This document shows positions 7,987-16,909 of a stretch of 64,000 bases of DNA, in pieces. Origin of the DNA: Flavobacteriales bacterium (lineage in GTDB: Bacteria > Bacteroidota > Bacteroidia > Flavobacteriales_F > PHOS-HE28); contig JAHCIA010000001.1 of NCBI GenBank assembly GCA_026129465.1, positions 1,001,964 through 1,065,963 on the forward strand, read 5' to 3'. Both the position numbers and the translations under genes were made by a program. The stretch's first letter is position 1; every line of letters starts with the position of its first letter. The notes under the pieces are model-generated. The model saw only the letters and a program-made list of their open reading frames with translations, made no database searches and was not told where the DNA came from.

Positions 7987-10900
7987 ATGAACAAGACATT
8001 GCTCCTTTTCACCCTGCTCCATGCGGGCGTGTCCTTCGGCCAGGAGAACCCCTCCGATGAAGCGCTCTGGTTGCGCTATCCCGCCATTTCGCCCGATGGC
8101 CGCGAGATCGTTCTCTGCTACCAAGGAGATCTCTGGAAGGTGCCCACCACGGGCGGTGCGGCCATGCTGCTCACCACGCACGAGGCGTACGACCACAGCC
8201 CGGTCTGGTCGCGCGATGGCAAATGGATCGCCTTCGCCAGCAACCGGTACGGCAACGACGATGTGTTCGTCATGCCAGCCGGCGGCGGTGCGGCCACCCG
8301 GCTTACCTGGCACAGCGCCTTCGAGGTCCCCAGCGACTTCACACCCGATGGCGGCGCGGTGATCTTCGGTGCGCCTCGGCAGGACGACCACCGCAACCAG
8401 CAGTTCCCCAGTCCCGGACTGGGAGAGTTGTACCGTGTGCCGATCGCCGGCGGCAAGGTCACCCGCGTGATGGGCACCGTGGCCGAGCGTGCACGGTACA
8501 ATGCGGACGGCAGCCTGATCGTGTTCCAAGACTGGAAAGGCTACGAGGACGACCACCGCAAGCACCACACCTCCAGCGTGACACGCGACGTGTGGACCTT
8601 CGCGCCGGCCAGCGGCCAGTACCGCCAGCTCAGCACTTTCGCCGGAGAGGACCGCGACCCGGTCTTCAGCCCTGATGGCCGCACGGTGTATTACCTCAGC
8701 GAGGAGAGCGGCAGCTTCAACGTGCACAGCATGCCCGTGGGCGGCGGTGCCAGCACGCAACTGACCCGCTTCCAGCACCACCCCGTGCGCCACCTGAGCA
8801 CCAGCGCCGATGGCACCTTGTGCTTCAACCACCACGGCACCCTGTACACCCTGCGTCCCGGTGCGCAGCCCGTGAAGGTCACCGTGCGCATCGCCATGGA
8901 CCAGCGCCACAACCCCGTGCGTACCGTGAAGGTCGGCGGCGATGCCAGCGAATTCGCCGTGTCTCCCAACGGCAAGGAGGTGGCATTCATCCACCGTGGG
9001 GAAGTATTCGTGACCAGTGTGGCCGAGGGCACCACCCGCCGTATCACCGACACGCCCGAGCAGGAACGCGACGTGAGCTTCAGCCCCGATGGCCGCACCC
9101 TGCTGTACGCCACGGAAAGGGGCGGCAGCTGGGACCTCTACACCACCAACATCGTGCGCAAGGAGGAGCCCTATTTCTTCAACGCCACCGTGCTGAAGGA
9201 GGAGCCGATGCTGGCCACGGCCGCCGAGGAATTCCAACCGGCCTGGAGCCCCGACGGCAAGGAGGTGGCCTACTTGGAGGAGCGCACCACACTGCGGGTG
9301 TACGATGTCGCGGCGAAGAAGAGCCGCACCGTGCTGCCCGGCGATCGTGAATACAGCTATGCCGACGGCGACCAGCATTTCGAATGGAGCCCTGACGGGA
9401 AGTGGTTGCTCACGCAGTTCCTGAATCCTTCCCAATGGATCTCGCAGAGCGGTTTGATCAAGGCCGATGGCAGCGGCGAGTTGATCGACCTGAGCCGCAG
9501 CGGCTATGGCCATTATGCCGCGCGCTGGGCCGTGGATGGCCAGGTGGTGCTGACCTACAGCAGCCGGGACGGCATGAAGAACCACGCCAGCTGGGGTGGG
9601 CAGATGGACGCCTACGCCACCTGGCTCACGCAGGAAGCCTTCGATCGCTTCAAGCTGAGCAAGGAGGAATTCGACCTGTTGAAGGAGGAGGAAAAGAAGA
9701 AGGAGGGGGACAAGGACAAGAAGGATGAGAAGTCCACCTCCACCAAGACCGCGGCGGACAAGGACAAGAAGGTGGCCCCCCTGAAGATCGAACTGGACCG
9801 GATCGAGGACAGGCGGGTGCGCCTGACGCAGCATTCCTCCGCGCTGTCCGGCGCCGTGCTGAGCAAGGACGGAGAAAAGCTCTACTACCTGGCCCGATTC
9901 GAGAAGGGCTTCGACCTGTGGCAGACCGAGCTGCGCACCAAGGAGACCAAGATCATCCACAAGATGAACGCGGAAGGCGCCGGTGGGCTGGTGCTGGACA
10001 AGGAGGGCAAGAACCTCTTCTTCATGTCCAACGGTGGCATCCAGCGCTACGACCTGGAGAAGAACGAACAGAAAGGCGTCGGTATCAATGGCGAGATGCG
10101 ACTGGACGAGTCGAAGGAGCGCGCTTACCTCTTCGAGCATGTGTGGCGACAGGTGCTGAAGAAGTTCTACGATCCCAAATTGCATGGCGTGGACTGGAAC
10201 TTCTACAAGGCCGAATACATGCGCATGCTGCCACACCTGGACAACAACTACGACTTCGCCGAACTGCTCAGCGAGATGCTCGGAGAACTCAATGCCTCGC
10301 ATACCGGTTCGGGTTATCGCAAGAGCGATCCCGTGGGCGATGCGACCGCTTCACTCGGACTGTTCTATGACGATGCGTTCACCGGCAACGGCCTGCGCAT
10401 CTCAGAAGTGATGGAACGGGGCCCCTGCGTGAAGGAGGGCTCGAAGATCAAGGCGGGCCACGTGATCGAGAAGATCGATGGCGTGACCATCGCGGGCGAC
10501 ATGACACCGGAGCGCCTGCTGAACCGCAAGGCCGGCAAGCCCACGCTGCTGGGCCTGCACGACCCGAGGAACAACCAGCGCTGGGAGGAAACGGTGAAGC
10601 CGATCTCCCGTGGCGAGGAAGGTGAATTGCTCTACCAGCGCTGGGTGGACCGGTGCGCGTTCCTGGTGGACAGCCTCAGCGGCGGGCGCGTGGGCTACGT
10701 GCATGTGCGCGGCATGGACGACCGCAGCTACCGCAAGGTGTACGAGGACGTGCTGGGCAAGCACTACGGCAAGGACGCGCTGGTGGTGGATACGCGCTTC
10801 AACGGCGGCGGTTGGCTGCACGACGACCTGGCCACCTTCCTCGGCGGGGTCAAGTACATGCGCATCGAGCCGCGTGGCCAGCACCTGGGCGATGAGCCCC

Positions 10901-11238
10901 AGTTCAAGTGGAAGCGCCCAAGCGCCGTGGTGATGAGCGAGAGCAACTACAGCGATGCGCACCTCTTCCCCGTGGCCTATCGTGCGCTGGGCGTGGGCAA
11001 GCTGGTGGGCATGCCCGTGGCCGGCACCGGCACAGCCGTCTGGTGGGAAGGCTTGCAGAACGGCATGTACTTCGGCATCCCGCAGGTGGGCATGATCGAC
11101 AACGCTGGCAACTTCATGGAGAACACCCAGCTGGAACCCGATGTGCTGCAGCCACTCGATCCCGCGCTGGTCCTGAAAGGCCGCGACCAGCAACTGGAGG
11201 CCGCCGTGAAACTGCTGCTGGACAAGCTCGGCCGTTGA
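7987..11238 (+). CDS. Secreted tricorn-like S41 protease with TolB propeller
   Basis: The 1083-residue protein starts with a signal peptide (MNKTLLLFTLLHAGVSFGQ). Residues about 25-540 contain repeated TolB/WD-type blades (SPDGREIVLCYQG, SRDGKWIAFAS, SPDGRTVYYLS, SPNGKEVAFIH, SPDGRTLLYATERG). A Lys/Glu/Asp-rich linker follows (about 560-600), then further propeller, a PDZ domain (KAGHVIEKIDGVTI), and an S41 tail-specific protease domain with TRFNGGGWLHDDL and the nucleophile Ser989 in SNYSDAHLFP, then GTAVWWE. This is the tricorn/C-terminal-processing architecture; it should degrade peptides in the periplasm. The EamA gene follows after 3 nt. Confidence 0.92.
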   Translation: MNKTLLLFTLLHAGVSFGQENPSDEALWLRYPAISPDGREIVLCYQGDLWKVPTTGGAAMLLTTHEAYDHSPVWSRDGKWIAFASNRYGNDDVFVMPAGGGAATRLTWHSAFEVPSDFTPDGGAVIFGAPRQDDHRNQQFPSPGLGELYRVPIAGGKVTRVMGTVAERARYNADGSLIVFQDWKGYEDDHRKHHTSSVTRDVWTFAPASGQYRQLSTFAGEDRDPVFSPDGRTVYYLSEESGSFNVHSMPVGGGASTQLTRFQHHPVRHLSTSADGTLCFNHHGTLYTLRPGAQPVKVTVRIAMDQRHNPVRTVKVGGDASEFAVSPNGKEVAFIHRGEVFVTSVAEGTTRRITDTPEQERDVSFSPDGRTLLYATERGGSWDLYTTNIVRKEEPYFFNATVLKEEPMLATAAEEFQPAWSPDGKEVAYLEERTTLRVYDVAAKKSRTVLPGDREYSYADGDQHFEWSPDGKWLLTQFLNPSQWISQSGLIKADGSGELIDLSRSGYGHYAARWAVDGQVVLTYSSRDGMKNHASWGGQMDAYATWLTQEAFDRFKLSKEEFDLLKEEEKKKEGDKDKKDEKSTSTKTAADKDKKVAPLKIELDRIEDRRVRLTQHSSALSGAVLSKDGEKLYYLARFEKGFDLWQTELRTKETKIIHKMNAEGAGGLVLDKEGKNLFFMSNGGIQRYDLEKNEQKGVGINGEMRLDESKERAYLFEHVWRQVLKKFYDPKLHGVDWNFYKAEYMRMLPHLDNNYDFAELLSEMLGELNASHTGSGYRKSDPVGDATASLGLFYDDAFTGNGLRISEVMERGPCVKEGSKIKAGHVIEKIDGVTIAGDMTPERLLNRKAGKPTLLGLHDPRNNQRWEETVKPISRGEEGELLYQRWVDRCAFLVDSLSGGRVGYVHVRGMDDRSYRKVYEDVLGKHYGKDALVVDTRFNGGGWLHDDLATFLGGVKYMRIEPRGQHLGDEPQFKWKRPSAVVMSESNYSDAHLFPVAYRALGVGKLVGMPVAGTGTAVWWEGLQNGMYFGIPQVGMIDNAGNFMENTQLEPDVLQPLDPALVLKGRDQQLEAAVKLLLDKLGR

Positions 11239-11241
11239 GCC

Positions 11242-12072
11242 ATGCGCCTCGTCGCGCTCACGGCCTTCGCCCTGTTGATGTTCGCGGCCAACTCCCTGTT
11301 GTGCCGCATGGCGCTGCACGGCGGGAACGTGGACGCCGCGTCCTTCTCCTTGATGCGTCTGGCCTCCGGCGCAGCGATGCTCATGCTCATCGCCCGGTCG
11401 CGCACCAAGGACCCACGACCTTCCCGTGGCGACTGGCGTTCGGCCTTCCAGCTTTTTCTCTATGCTGTCCCATTCTCCTTCGCCTACCTCGGCCTCACCA
11501 CCGGCACCGGGGCGCTCATCCTCTTTGGCGCGGTGCAACTCACCATGCTCACGGCAGCATGGGTGGGCGGTGAAAGGCCATCCACGATCCAATGGACCGG
11601 TGTGGTGCTCGCCTTGGGCGGACTGGTGTACCTGCTGCTGCCCGGGCTGACGGCACCACCATGGCGCGAAGCATCCTTGATGGCGGTCGCCGGTGTGGCC
11701 TGGGGTTTCTACTCGCTGCGGGGCCGAAGTGGCGGTGATCCCATCGCACGCAACGCCGGGAACTTTCTGCGCACCGTGCCCATGGCCCTGGTCGTGCTGT
11801 TGCTGTGGTGGCCCGATCTTCGTGTCGATGGGCGCGGCGTGGCCCTCGCGGTCGCCTCGGGCGCTTTGGCATCGGCCATCGGCTATGCCGCCTGGTACGC
11901 GGCGCTCAAGCATCTCACCGCCACTCATGCCTCCGTGCTCCAACTGAACGTGCCGGTCATCGCGGCGGTACTGGGACTGCTGCTGCTGGAGGAAACGCTG
12001 ACGTGGCGGCTTGTGCTGGCCGCATCGCTGGTGTTGGGCGGCGTGGCATTGGCCGTGCTGCGGCGCCGGTGA
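11242..12072 (+). CDS. EamA/DMT-family transporter
   Basis: The 276-residue product has ten hydrophobic segments arranged as two EamA repeats (ALTAFALLMFAANSLLCRMA at the first helix; YAAWYAALKHLTATHASVLQLNVPVIAAV in the second repeat). EamA proteins export or import small metabolites such as amino acids; the substrate is unknown. It begins 3 nt after the protease stop, so the two are probably co-transcribed. Confidence 0.88.
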   Translation: MRLVALTAFALLMFAANSLLCRMALHGGNVDAASFSLMRLASGAAMLMLIARSRTKDPRPSRGDWRSAFQLFLYAVPFSFAYLGLTTGTGALILFGAVQLTMLTAAWVGGERPSTIQWTGVVLALGGLVYLLLPGLTAPPWREASLMAVAGVAWGFYSLRGRSGGDPIARNAGNFLRTVPMALVVLLLWWPDLRVDGRGVALAVASGALASAIGYAAWYAALKHLTATHASVLQLNVPVIAAVLGLLLLEETLTWRLVLAASLVLGGVALAVLRRR

Positions 12073-12110
12073 GTGCCGGGATCGACAATTCTTAACATCC
12101 GAGCGGCCGG

Positions 12111-12129
12111 AACGAACAACACGTTCGTT
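12111..12129. promoter_or_regulatory. Palindromic candidate MarR operator
   Basis: AACGAAC (12111-12117) and GTTCGTT (12123-12129) are perfect inverted arms around a 5-bp spacer, 34 nt before the marR start. A TTTG sequence follows at 12133-12136. The position and size are typical of an autoregulatory MarR-family operator; the assignment is inference. Confidence 0.6.
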
Positions 12130-12162
12130 TCATTTGTAACTGTTCCGCACGTCACCATCACC

Positions 12163-12648
12163 ATGCCCTTCCACCCCACCGACCCCCACGCCTCAATCGG
12201 CTTCTGGACGGGCATCGCCACCCAGCACTACTACACCCGCGTGCTCAACGCCCTGCGGAAGCACGACCTGGAGAAGTGGTTCTACGTGCTGGTGATGATC
12301 CACGAGGCGGATGGCGATCTGAGCCAGCAGGACCTCGCCGATGCGTTGTTGCTGGACAAGGTCACCATCACCCGCGCGGTGGACCACCTCAGCAAGCTGG
12401 GCTATGTTCAGCGCGTGGACTGCCCGCAGGACCGCCGCAAGTACCATCTGCGCACCCTGCCCAAGGCGCGCGCCGTGGTGAAGGATATCCGCATCGCTTT
12501 CCATGCCATCAACGACCTGGCCTTCGCTGGTATGAGCGCCGCGGAACGCAAGCGCTTCCGGGCCGACCTGGCACGCATCAACGCCAACCTCGCGGAACCG
12601 GAAGGGCGGAAGATGCGCATCACCTATTCCAAGAGATCGCCCCGATGA
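12163..12648 (+). CDS. MarR-family regulator of the RND operon
   Basis: The 161-residue protein has the MarR winged helix: WFYVLVMIHEADGDLSQQDLADALLLD, the recognition helix KVTITRAVDHLSKLGYVQR and the wing DCPQDRRKYHLRTLPKAR. It should repress the efflux genes it precedes and respond to small aromatic ligands. The start at 12163 is chosen over the open frame from 12073 because the extra 30 residues cover the promoter palindrome. Its stop overlaps the adaptor start (ATGA, 12645-12648). Confidence 0.9.
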   Translation: MPFHPTDPHASIGFWTGIATQHYYTRVLNALRKHDLEKWFYVLVMIHEADGDLSQQDLADALLLDKVTITRAVDHLSKLGYVQRVDCPQDRRKYHLRTLPKARAVVKDIRIAFHAINDLAFAGMSAAERKRFRADLARINANLAEPEGRKMRITYSKRSPR

Positions 12649-13736
12649 GGATACGACCGGAACTTCCGCGTCTGCTGCTGGCCACCGGTCTGTCGCCGCT
12701 TCTGCTGGCCTGCGGAAGCGGAGGTGACGAAATCGTTCCCGAACGTCCCCCGATGACCGTGCAGACCGTGGTGCTCCAGCCCCGCCCGCTGGACCACGTA
12801 CTGATCGCCACGGGCACCCTGCTGGCCAATGAGGAGGTCGAACTCGTGTGTGAGACGGCCGGCCGGGTGACCCACATCGGTTTCGAGGAAGGTGCCACCG
12901 TGGCGGCCGGGCAGGTGTTGCTGCGCATCAACGACGACGACCTGCAGGCCGAACTGCGGCAGGTGGAGGCCAACCTGCGACTCGCCCGCGACGACGAGCA
13001 GCGCAAGGAGCAACTGATGGCGGTGAGCGGCATCAGCCGTGAGGCCTTCGACGCCAGCCACGCCGCACGCGTCGCGCTGGAGGCCCAGGCCGATGTGCTC
13101 AAGGCACGTATCGCACGCACCGTGATGCGTGCTCCATTCCGCGGGGCCGTGGGTCTGCGACAGGTGAGCCCCGGCGCCTACCTCGCACCCGGCACGTCCA
13201 TCGCACACCTGCGGCAGCTCTCCCCCATCAAGATCGAATTCGCCCTGCCCGAACGCAGCGGCCGCGGCATCAAGCCCGGCGCACGCGTCACCTTCACGCT
13301 GGAAGGCGACCACACCGTGTACGAGGCGCAGGTCTATGCCGTGGAGCCCGGTGTGGACGCCACCAACCGCACGGTGCAGGTGCGGGCCCGCCATCCGAAC
13401 ACCGATGGCAGGCTCGTGCCGGGCGCCTTCGCCCGCGTGGAGGTCGCCTTGGAGCGCATACCCGACGCGCTCACCGTACCCACCGAGGCGCTCATGCCCG
13501 ACATACAGGGCCAGAAGGTCTTCGTGCTGCGCAACGGCAGGGTGACCAGCCAGCGCGTGGACGTGGGCATCCGTCTGCCCAAGGCCGTGCAACTTAGCAA
13601 CGGCGCCCAACCCGGCGATACCGTGCTGGTCACAGGCCTGCTCGCCGTGCGCGAAGGCATGCCCGTGCGCGCCATACCCATGGGCGACCAGCCGCCACTG
13701 AACGGGGAACCTGAGGAAGCGGCCGAGCCACGATGA
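12645..13736 (+). CDS. RND efflux periplasmic adaptor lipoprotein
   Basis: The 363-residue protein has a lipoprotein signal with lipobox LLAC (Cys23). It shows the membrane-fusion-protein order: first half-lipoyl (VCETAGRVTHIGFEEGATVAAGQVLLRI), a helical hairpin (LQAELRQVEANLRLARDDEQR ... ALEAQADVLKARIA), second half-lipoyl (VMRAPFRGAVGLRQVSPGAYL), then beta-barrel and membrane-proximal domains. It links the inner-membrane permease to the TolC channel. Both ends overlap neighbours by ATGA. Confidence 0.93.
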   Translation: MRIRPELPRLLLATGLSPLLLACGSGGDEIVPERPPMTVQTVVLQPRPLDHVLIATGTLLANEEVELVCETAGRVTHIGFEEGATVAAGQVLLRINDDDLQAELRQVEANLRLARDDEQRKEQLMAVSGISREAFDASHAARVALEAQADVLKARIARTVMRAPFRGAVGLRQVSPGAYLAPGTSIAHLRQLSPIKIEFALPERSGRGIKPGARVTFTLEGDHTVYEAQVYAVEPGVDATNRTVQVRARHPNTDGRLVPGAFARVEVALERIPDALTVPTEALMPDIQGQKVFVLRNGRVTSQRVDVGIRLPKAVQLSNGAQPGDTVLVTGLLAVREGMPVRAIPMGDQPPLNGEPEEAAEPR

Positions 13737-16700
13737 ACATCGGCAACATCAGCATCGACCGGCCGGTGCTCGCATCGGTGATCAGCATCGTGATCGTGCT
13801 GTTCGGCGCCGTGGGCTTCACCTACCTCGGCGTGCGCGAGTTCCCCAGCGTGGACCCGCCGGTGGTGACGGTGACCACCAATTACACGGGCGCCAACGCG
13901 GACATCATGGAGAGCCAGGTGACCGAGGTGCTGGAGGAGAGCATCAACGGCATCGAGGGCATCCGCACCCTGAACAGCATCAGCGGCGACGGGCGGAGCA
14001 CCATCACCGTGGAGTTCGAACTGGACGTGGACATGGAGGCCGCGGCCAACGACGTGCGCGACCGCGTGGCGCGTGCCGTGCGCAGCCTGCCGCCCGATGT
14101 GGACCCGCCCATCGTGGTGAAGAGCGATGCGGATGCCAACCCCATCCTTTCCATGACCATCCAGAGCGACCAACGCAGCCTGCTGGAGCTCTCTGAGATC
14201 GCCAACAACCACTTCAAGGAGCGGTTGCAGACCATCCCCGGCATCAGCGAGATCCGGATCTGGGGTGAGAAGAAGTTCAGCATGAAGCTGCTGCTGGACC
14301 CGGTGAAGATGGCCGGGCACGGCATCACACCCGGCGATGTGCGCGAGGCCCTGCTGCGCGAGAACGTGGAGCTGCCCAGTGGCCGCGTGGAGGGCTACCG
14401 CACCGAGCTCACCATCCGCACCATGGGGCGCCTGGTGACCGAGGACGAATTCGACGCCATGATCATCCGCGAGGATGCCGGGCGCGTGATACGCCTGCGC
14501 GACATCGGCGAAGCGCGGCTGCTGCCGGAGAACGAACGCACGCTGCTGCGCGGCATCGGCGGCGTGCCCCAGGTGGCCGTGGCCGTCACGCCCCAGCCGG
14601 GCAGCAACTACATCGCCATCGCCGACGCGTTCCACAAGCGCGCGGCACAGATCAAGGCAGAGCTGCCCGATGACCTCCGCTACGTGATGGCCATGGACAC
14701 CACCGTGGGCATCCGCAAGGCCATCGACGAAGTGCAGAGCACCATCCTCATGGCCTTCGGGCTGGTGGTGCTCGTCATCTTCCTCTTCCTGCGGAACTGG
14801 CGCACCACGCTGATCCCCGTGGTCACCATCCCAATCTCGCTGATCGGCTCCTTCTTCATCATGTACGTGGCCGGCTTCAGCATCAACATCCTCACCCTGT
14901 TGGGCATCGTGCTGGCCACGGGCATCGTGGTGGACGATGCCATCGTGGTGCTGGAAAACATCTACCGCCGGATCGAGGATGGCGAGGACCCGATCAAGGC
15001 CGGGCACAAAGGCATCCAGGAGATCGTCTTCGCCGTGATCGCCACCACCGTGGTGTTGGTGGCGGTGTTCCTGCCGATCGTCTTCCTGCAAGGGCTGACG
15101 GGGCGCCTGTTCCGCGAGTTCGGCATCGTCGTGAGCGGCGCGGTGATCATCTCCTCGCTCGTGTCGCTCACCCTCACCCCGATGCTCAGCGCGCGCTTCC
15201 TGAAGAAGGAGAAGCGCCGTAGCCGATTCTTCGAGGTGAGCGAGCGCTTCTTCGAGCGGTTGAGCGCGGCCTATGGGCTATCGCTGGAACGCTTCCTGGC
15301 CAAGCGGGGGATCGCCCTCGGCATCATGGCCGTGAGCGTGCTGATGATCTTCGGCTTCGGGTCGCAGCTCCAGAGCGAACTGGCGCCCATGGAGGACAAG
15401 AGCCGCTTCAACGTGATGAGCACCGCGCCCGAGGGTACCAGCTTCGAGCTGATGCGGGACTACCTCACCGACATCATCGAAACGGTGGACACCCTGCCGG
15501 AGCGCAACGCCATCCTCAGTGTCACCAGTCCCGGTTTCGGCGGCAGCATCAGCACCAACAGTGGCTTCGTGCGGGTGAACTTCGTGGAGCCCTCCCAGCG
15601 TTCGCGCTCACAGTCCGAGCTGGCCGACATGATCACCGGCTGGGTGCAGCGGCACAACCTGGCCCGCACCTTCATCATCCAGGAGCCCACCATCGGCGGC
15701 GGGAGGCGCAGCGGCCTGCCCGTGGAGTTCGTCATCCTGGCGCCGGACTTTGAGCGGCTGCGCGAGGTGATCCCCCGTTTCATGGAACGTGTGGAGAGCG
15801 ACCCCGTGTTCCGCGTGAGCGACATCAACCTGAAGTTCACCAAGCCGGAGCTCAACATCGAGATCGATCGCGACCGTGCGCGGGCATTGGGCGTCAGCGT
15901 GCGCGACATCGCCGAGACGCTCCAACTCTATTACAGCGGCACACGCTTCGGCTACTTCATCTACAAGGGCAAGCAGTACCAGGTGATCGGCCAGGCCGCG
16001 CGCAACGATCGCGACGAGCCGCTGGACCTGAGCAGCGCCTACGTGCGCAACGACAAGAGCGAACTCGTGCAGCTGGACAACCTGGTGCGCATGAGCACCA
16101 GCAGCATGCCCCCGCAACTCTACCGCTACAACCGCTACGTGAGCGCCACGGTGAGCGCCGATCCCGCGCCCGGCTATACCATCGGCGATGGCATCGCGGC
16201 CATGGACCGCATCGCGGACGAAGTGCTGGACGAGACCTTCAGCACCGCACTCGCCGGGGTGAGCAAGGAGTTCGCCGAGAGCAGCAGCAGCCTGCTCTTC
16301 GCCTTCGTGATGGCGCTGGTCCTCGTGTTCCTCATGCTCGCTGCGCAGTTCGAGAGCTGGACCGACCCGCTCATCGTGATGTTCACCGTGCCGCTGGCCC
16401 TGGCCGGCGCGGTGCTGAGCCTTTGGCTGGGCGATCACACGCTCAACATCTTCAGCCAGATCGGCGTCATCGTGCTTATCGGCCTGGTCACCAAGAACGG
16501 CATCCTCATCGTGGAGTTCGCCAACCAGAAGCGCCGCGCGGGCATGGACAAGCTGCAGGCGCTGGTGGAGGCCTCGCAGCAGCGCTTCCGCCCGATCCTG
16601 ATGACCAGCCTGGCCACGATCCTCGGCGCACTGCCCATCGCGCTGGGCCTGGGCGCCGCCGCCAAGAGCCGCGTGCCCATGGGTATCGTCATCATCGGCG

Positions 16701-16909
16701 GCTTGATCTTCGCGCTGGTGCTGACGCTGTACGTGGTGCCGGCACTGTACAGCTATTTGAGTTCGGAGAAGGGGGTGAAGAATGGTGAAGGAGGTGAGGG
16801 AGGTGAGGGAGGTGAGGGAGGTGAAGGAGGTAATGGAGGTGAAGGAGGTAATGGGGGTGGCAGCGATAACGTCAGCGTGCACACGGATCGATCATCCTTA
16901 TCACCATGA
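13733..16909 (+). CDS. HAE1-type RND multidrug efflux permease with extra Gly/Glu tail
   Basis: The 1058-residue inner-membrane permease has twelve helices and two large periplasmic loops. Family marks are the N-terminal DRPVLASVISIVIVLFG, the proton-relay VDDAIVVLEN in TM4 (two adjacent Asp) and VTKNGILIVEFANQ in TM10 with the conserved Lys. It should export drugs, dyes or detergents using the proton gradient. After the last helix (YVVPALYSYL) the protein carries about 50 additional residues of the type NGEGGEGGEGG encoded by a 9-bp repeat (16784-16855), not a family feature. The stop overlaps the TolC start (16906-16909). Confidence 0.95.
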   Translation: MNIGNISIDRPVLASVISIVIVLFGAVGFTYLGVREFPSVDPPVVTVTTNYTGANADIMESQVTEVLEESINGIEGIRTLNSISGDGRSTITVEFELDVDMEAAANDVRDRVARAVRSLPPDVDPPIVVKSDADANPILSMTIQSDQRSLLELSEIANNHFKERLQTIPGISEIRIWGEKKFSMKLLLDPVKMAGHGITPGDVREALLRENVELPSGRVEGYRTELTIRTMGRLVTEDEFDAMIIREDAGRVIRLRDIGEARLLPENERTLLRGIGGVPQVAVAVTPQPGSNYIAIADAFHKRAAQIKAELPDDLRYVMAMDTTVGIRKAIDEVQSTILMAFGLVVLVIFLFLRNWRTTLIPVVTIPISLIGSFFIMYVAGFSINILTLLGIVLATGIVVDDAIVVLENIYRRIEDGEDPIKAGHKGIQEIVFAVIATTVVLVAVFLPIVFLQGLTGRLFREFGIVVSGAVIISSLVSLTLTPMLSARFLKKEKRRSRFFEVSERFFERLSAAYGLSLERFLAKRGIALGIMAVSVLMIFGFGSQLQSELAPMEDKSRFNVMSTAPEGTSFELMRDYLTDIIETVDTLPERNAILSVTSPGFGGSISTNSGFVRVNFVEPSQRSRSQSELADMITGWVQRHNLARTFIIQEPTIGGGRRSGLPVEFVILAPDFERLREVIPRFMERVESDPVFRVSDINLKFTKPELNIEIDRDRARALGVSVRDIAETLQLYYSGTRFGYFIYKGKQYQVIGQAARNDRDEPLDLSSAYVRNDKSELVQLDNLVRMSTSSMPPQLYRYNRYVSATVSADPAPGYTIGDGIAAMDRIADEVLDETFSTALAGVSKEFAESSSSLLFAFVMALVLVFLMLAAQFESWTDPLIVMFTVPLALAGAVLSLWLGDHTLNIFSQIGVIVLIGLVTKNGILIVEFANQKRRAGMDKLQALVEASQQRFRPILMTSLATILGALPIALGLGAAAKSRVPMGIVIIGGLIFALVLTLYVVPALYSYLSSEKGVKNGEGGEGGEGGEGGEGGNGGEGGNGGGSDNVSVHTDRSSLSP
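16784..16855 (+). repeat. Eight 9-bp GGTGA(A/G)GGA repeats at the permease 3' end
   Basis: Eight tandem 9-bp units run from 16784 to 16855: GGTGAAGGA, three copies of GGTGAGGGA, GGTGAAGGA, GGTAATGGA, GGTGAAGGA and GGTAATGGG. They are in frame with the permease and encode Gly-Glu/Asn-Gly triplets. The number of units is a likely site of slippage variation. Confidence 0.9.

Noticed and set aside
7924..10302. 792-codon open frame on the minus strand opposite the tricorn-like gene
   Set aside because: It is His/Val/Gln-rich with no domain, and is explained by the GC-rich codon pattern of the real plus-strand gene.
13334..15091. 585-codon minus-strand frame opposite the RND genes
   Set aside because: The composition (His, Asp, Gln rich) is typical of antisense to Ile/Val/Leu-rich membrane genes in GC-rich DNA.
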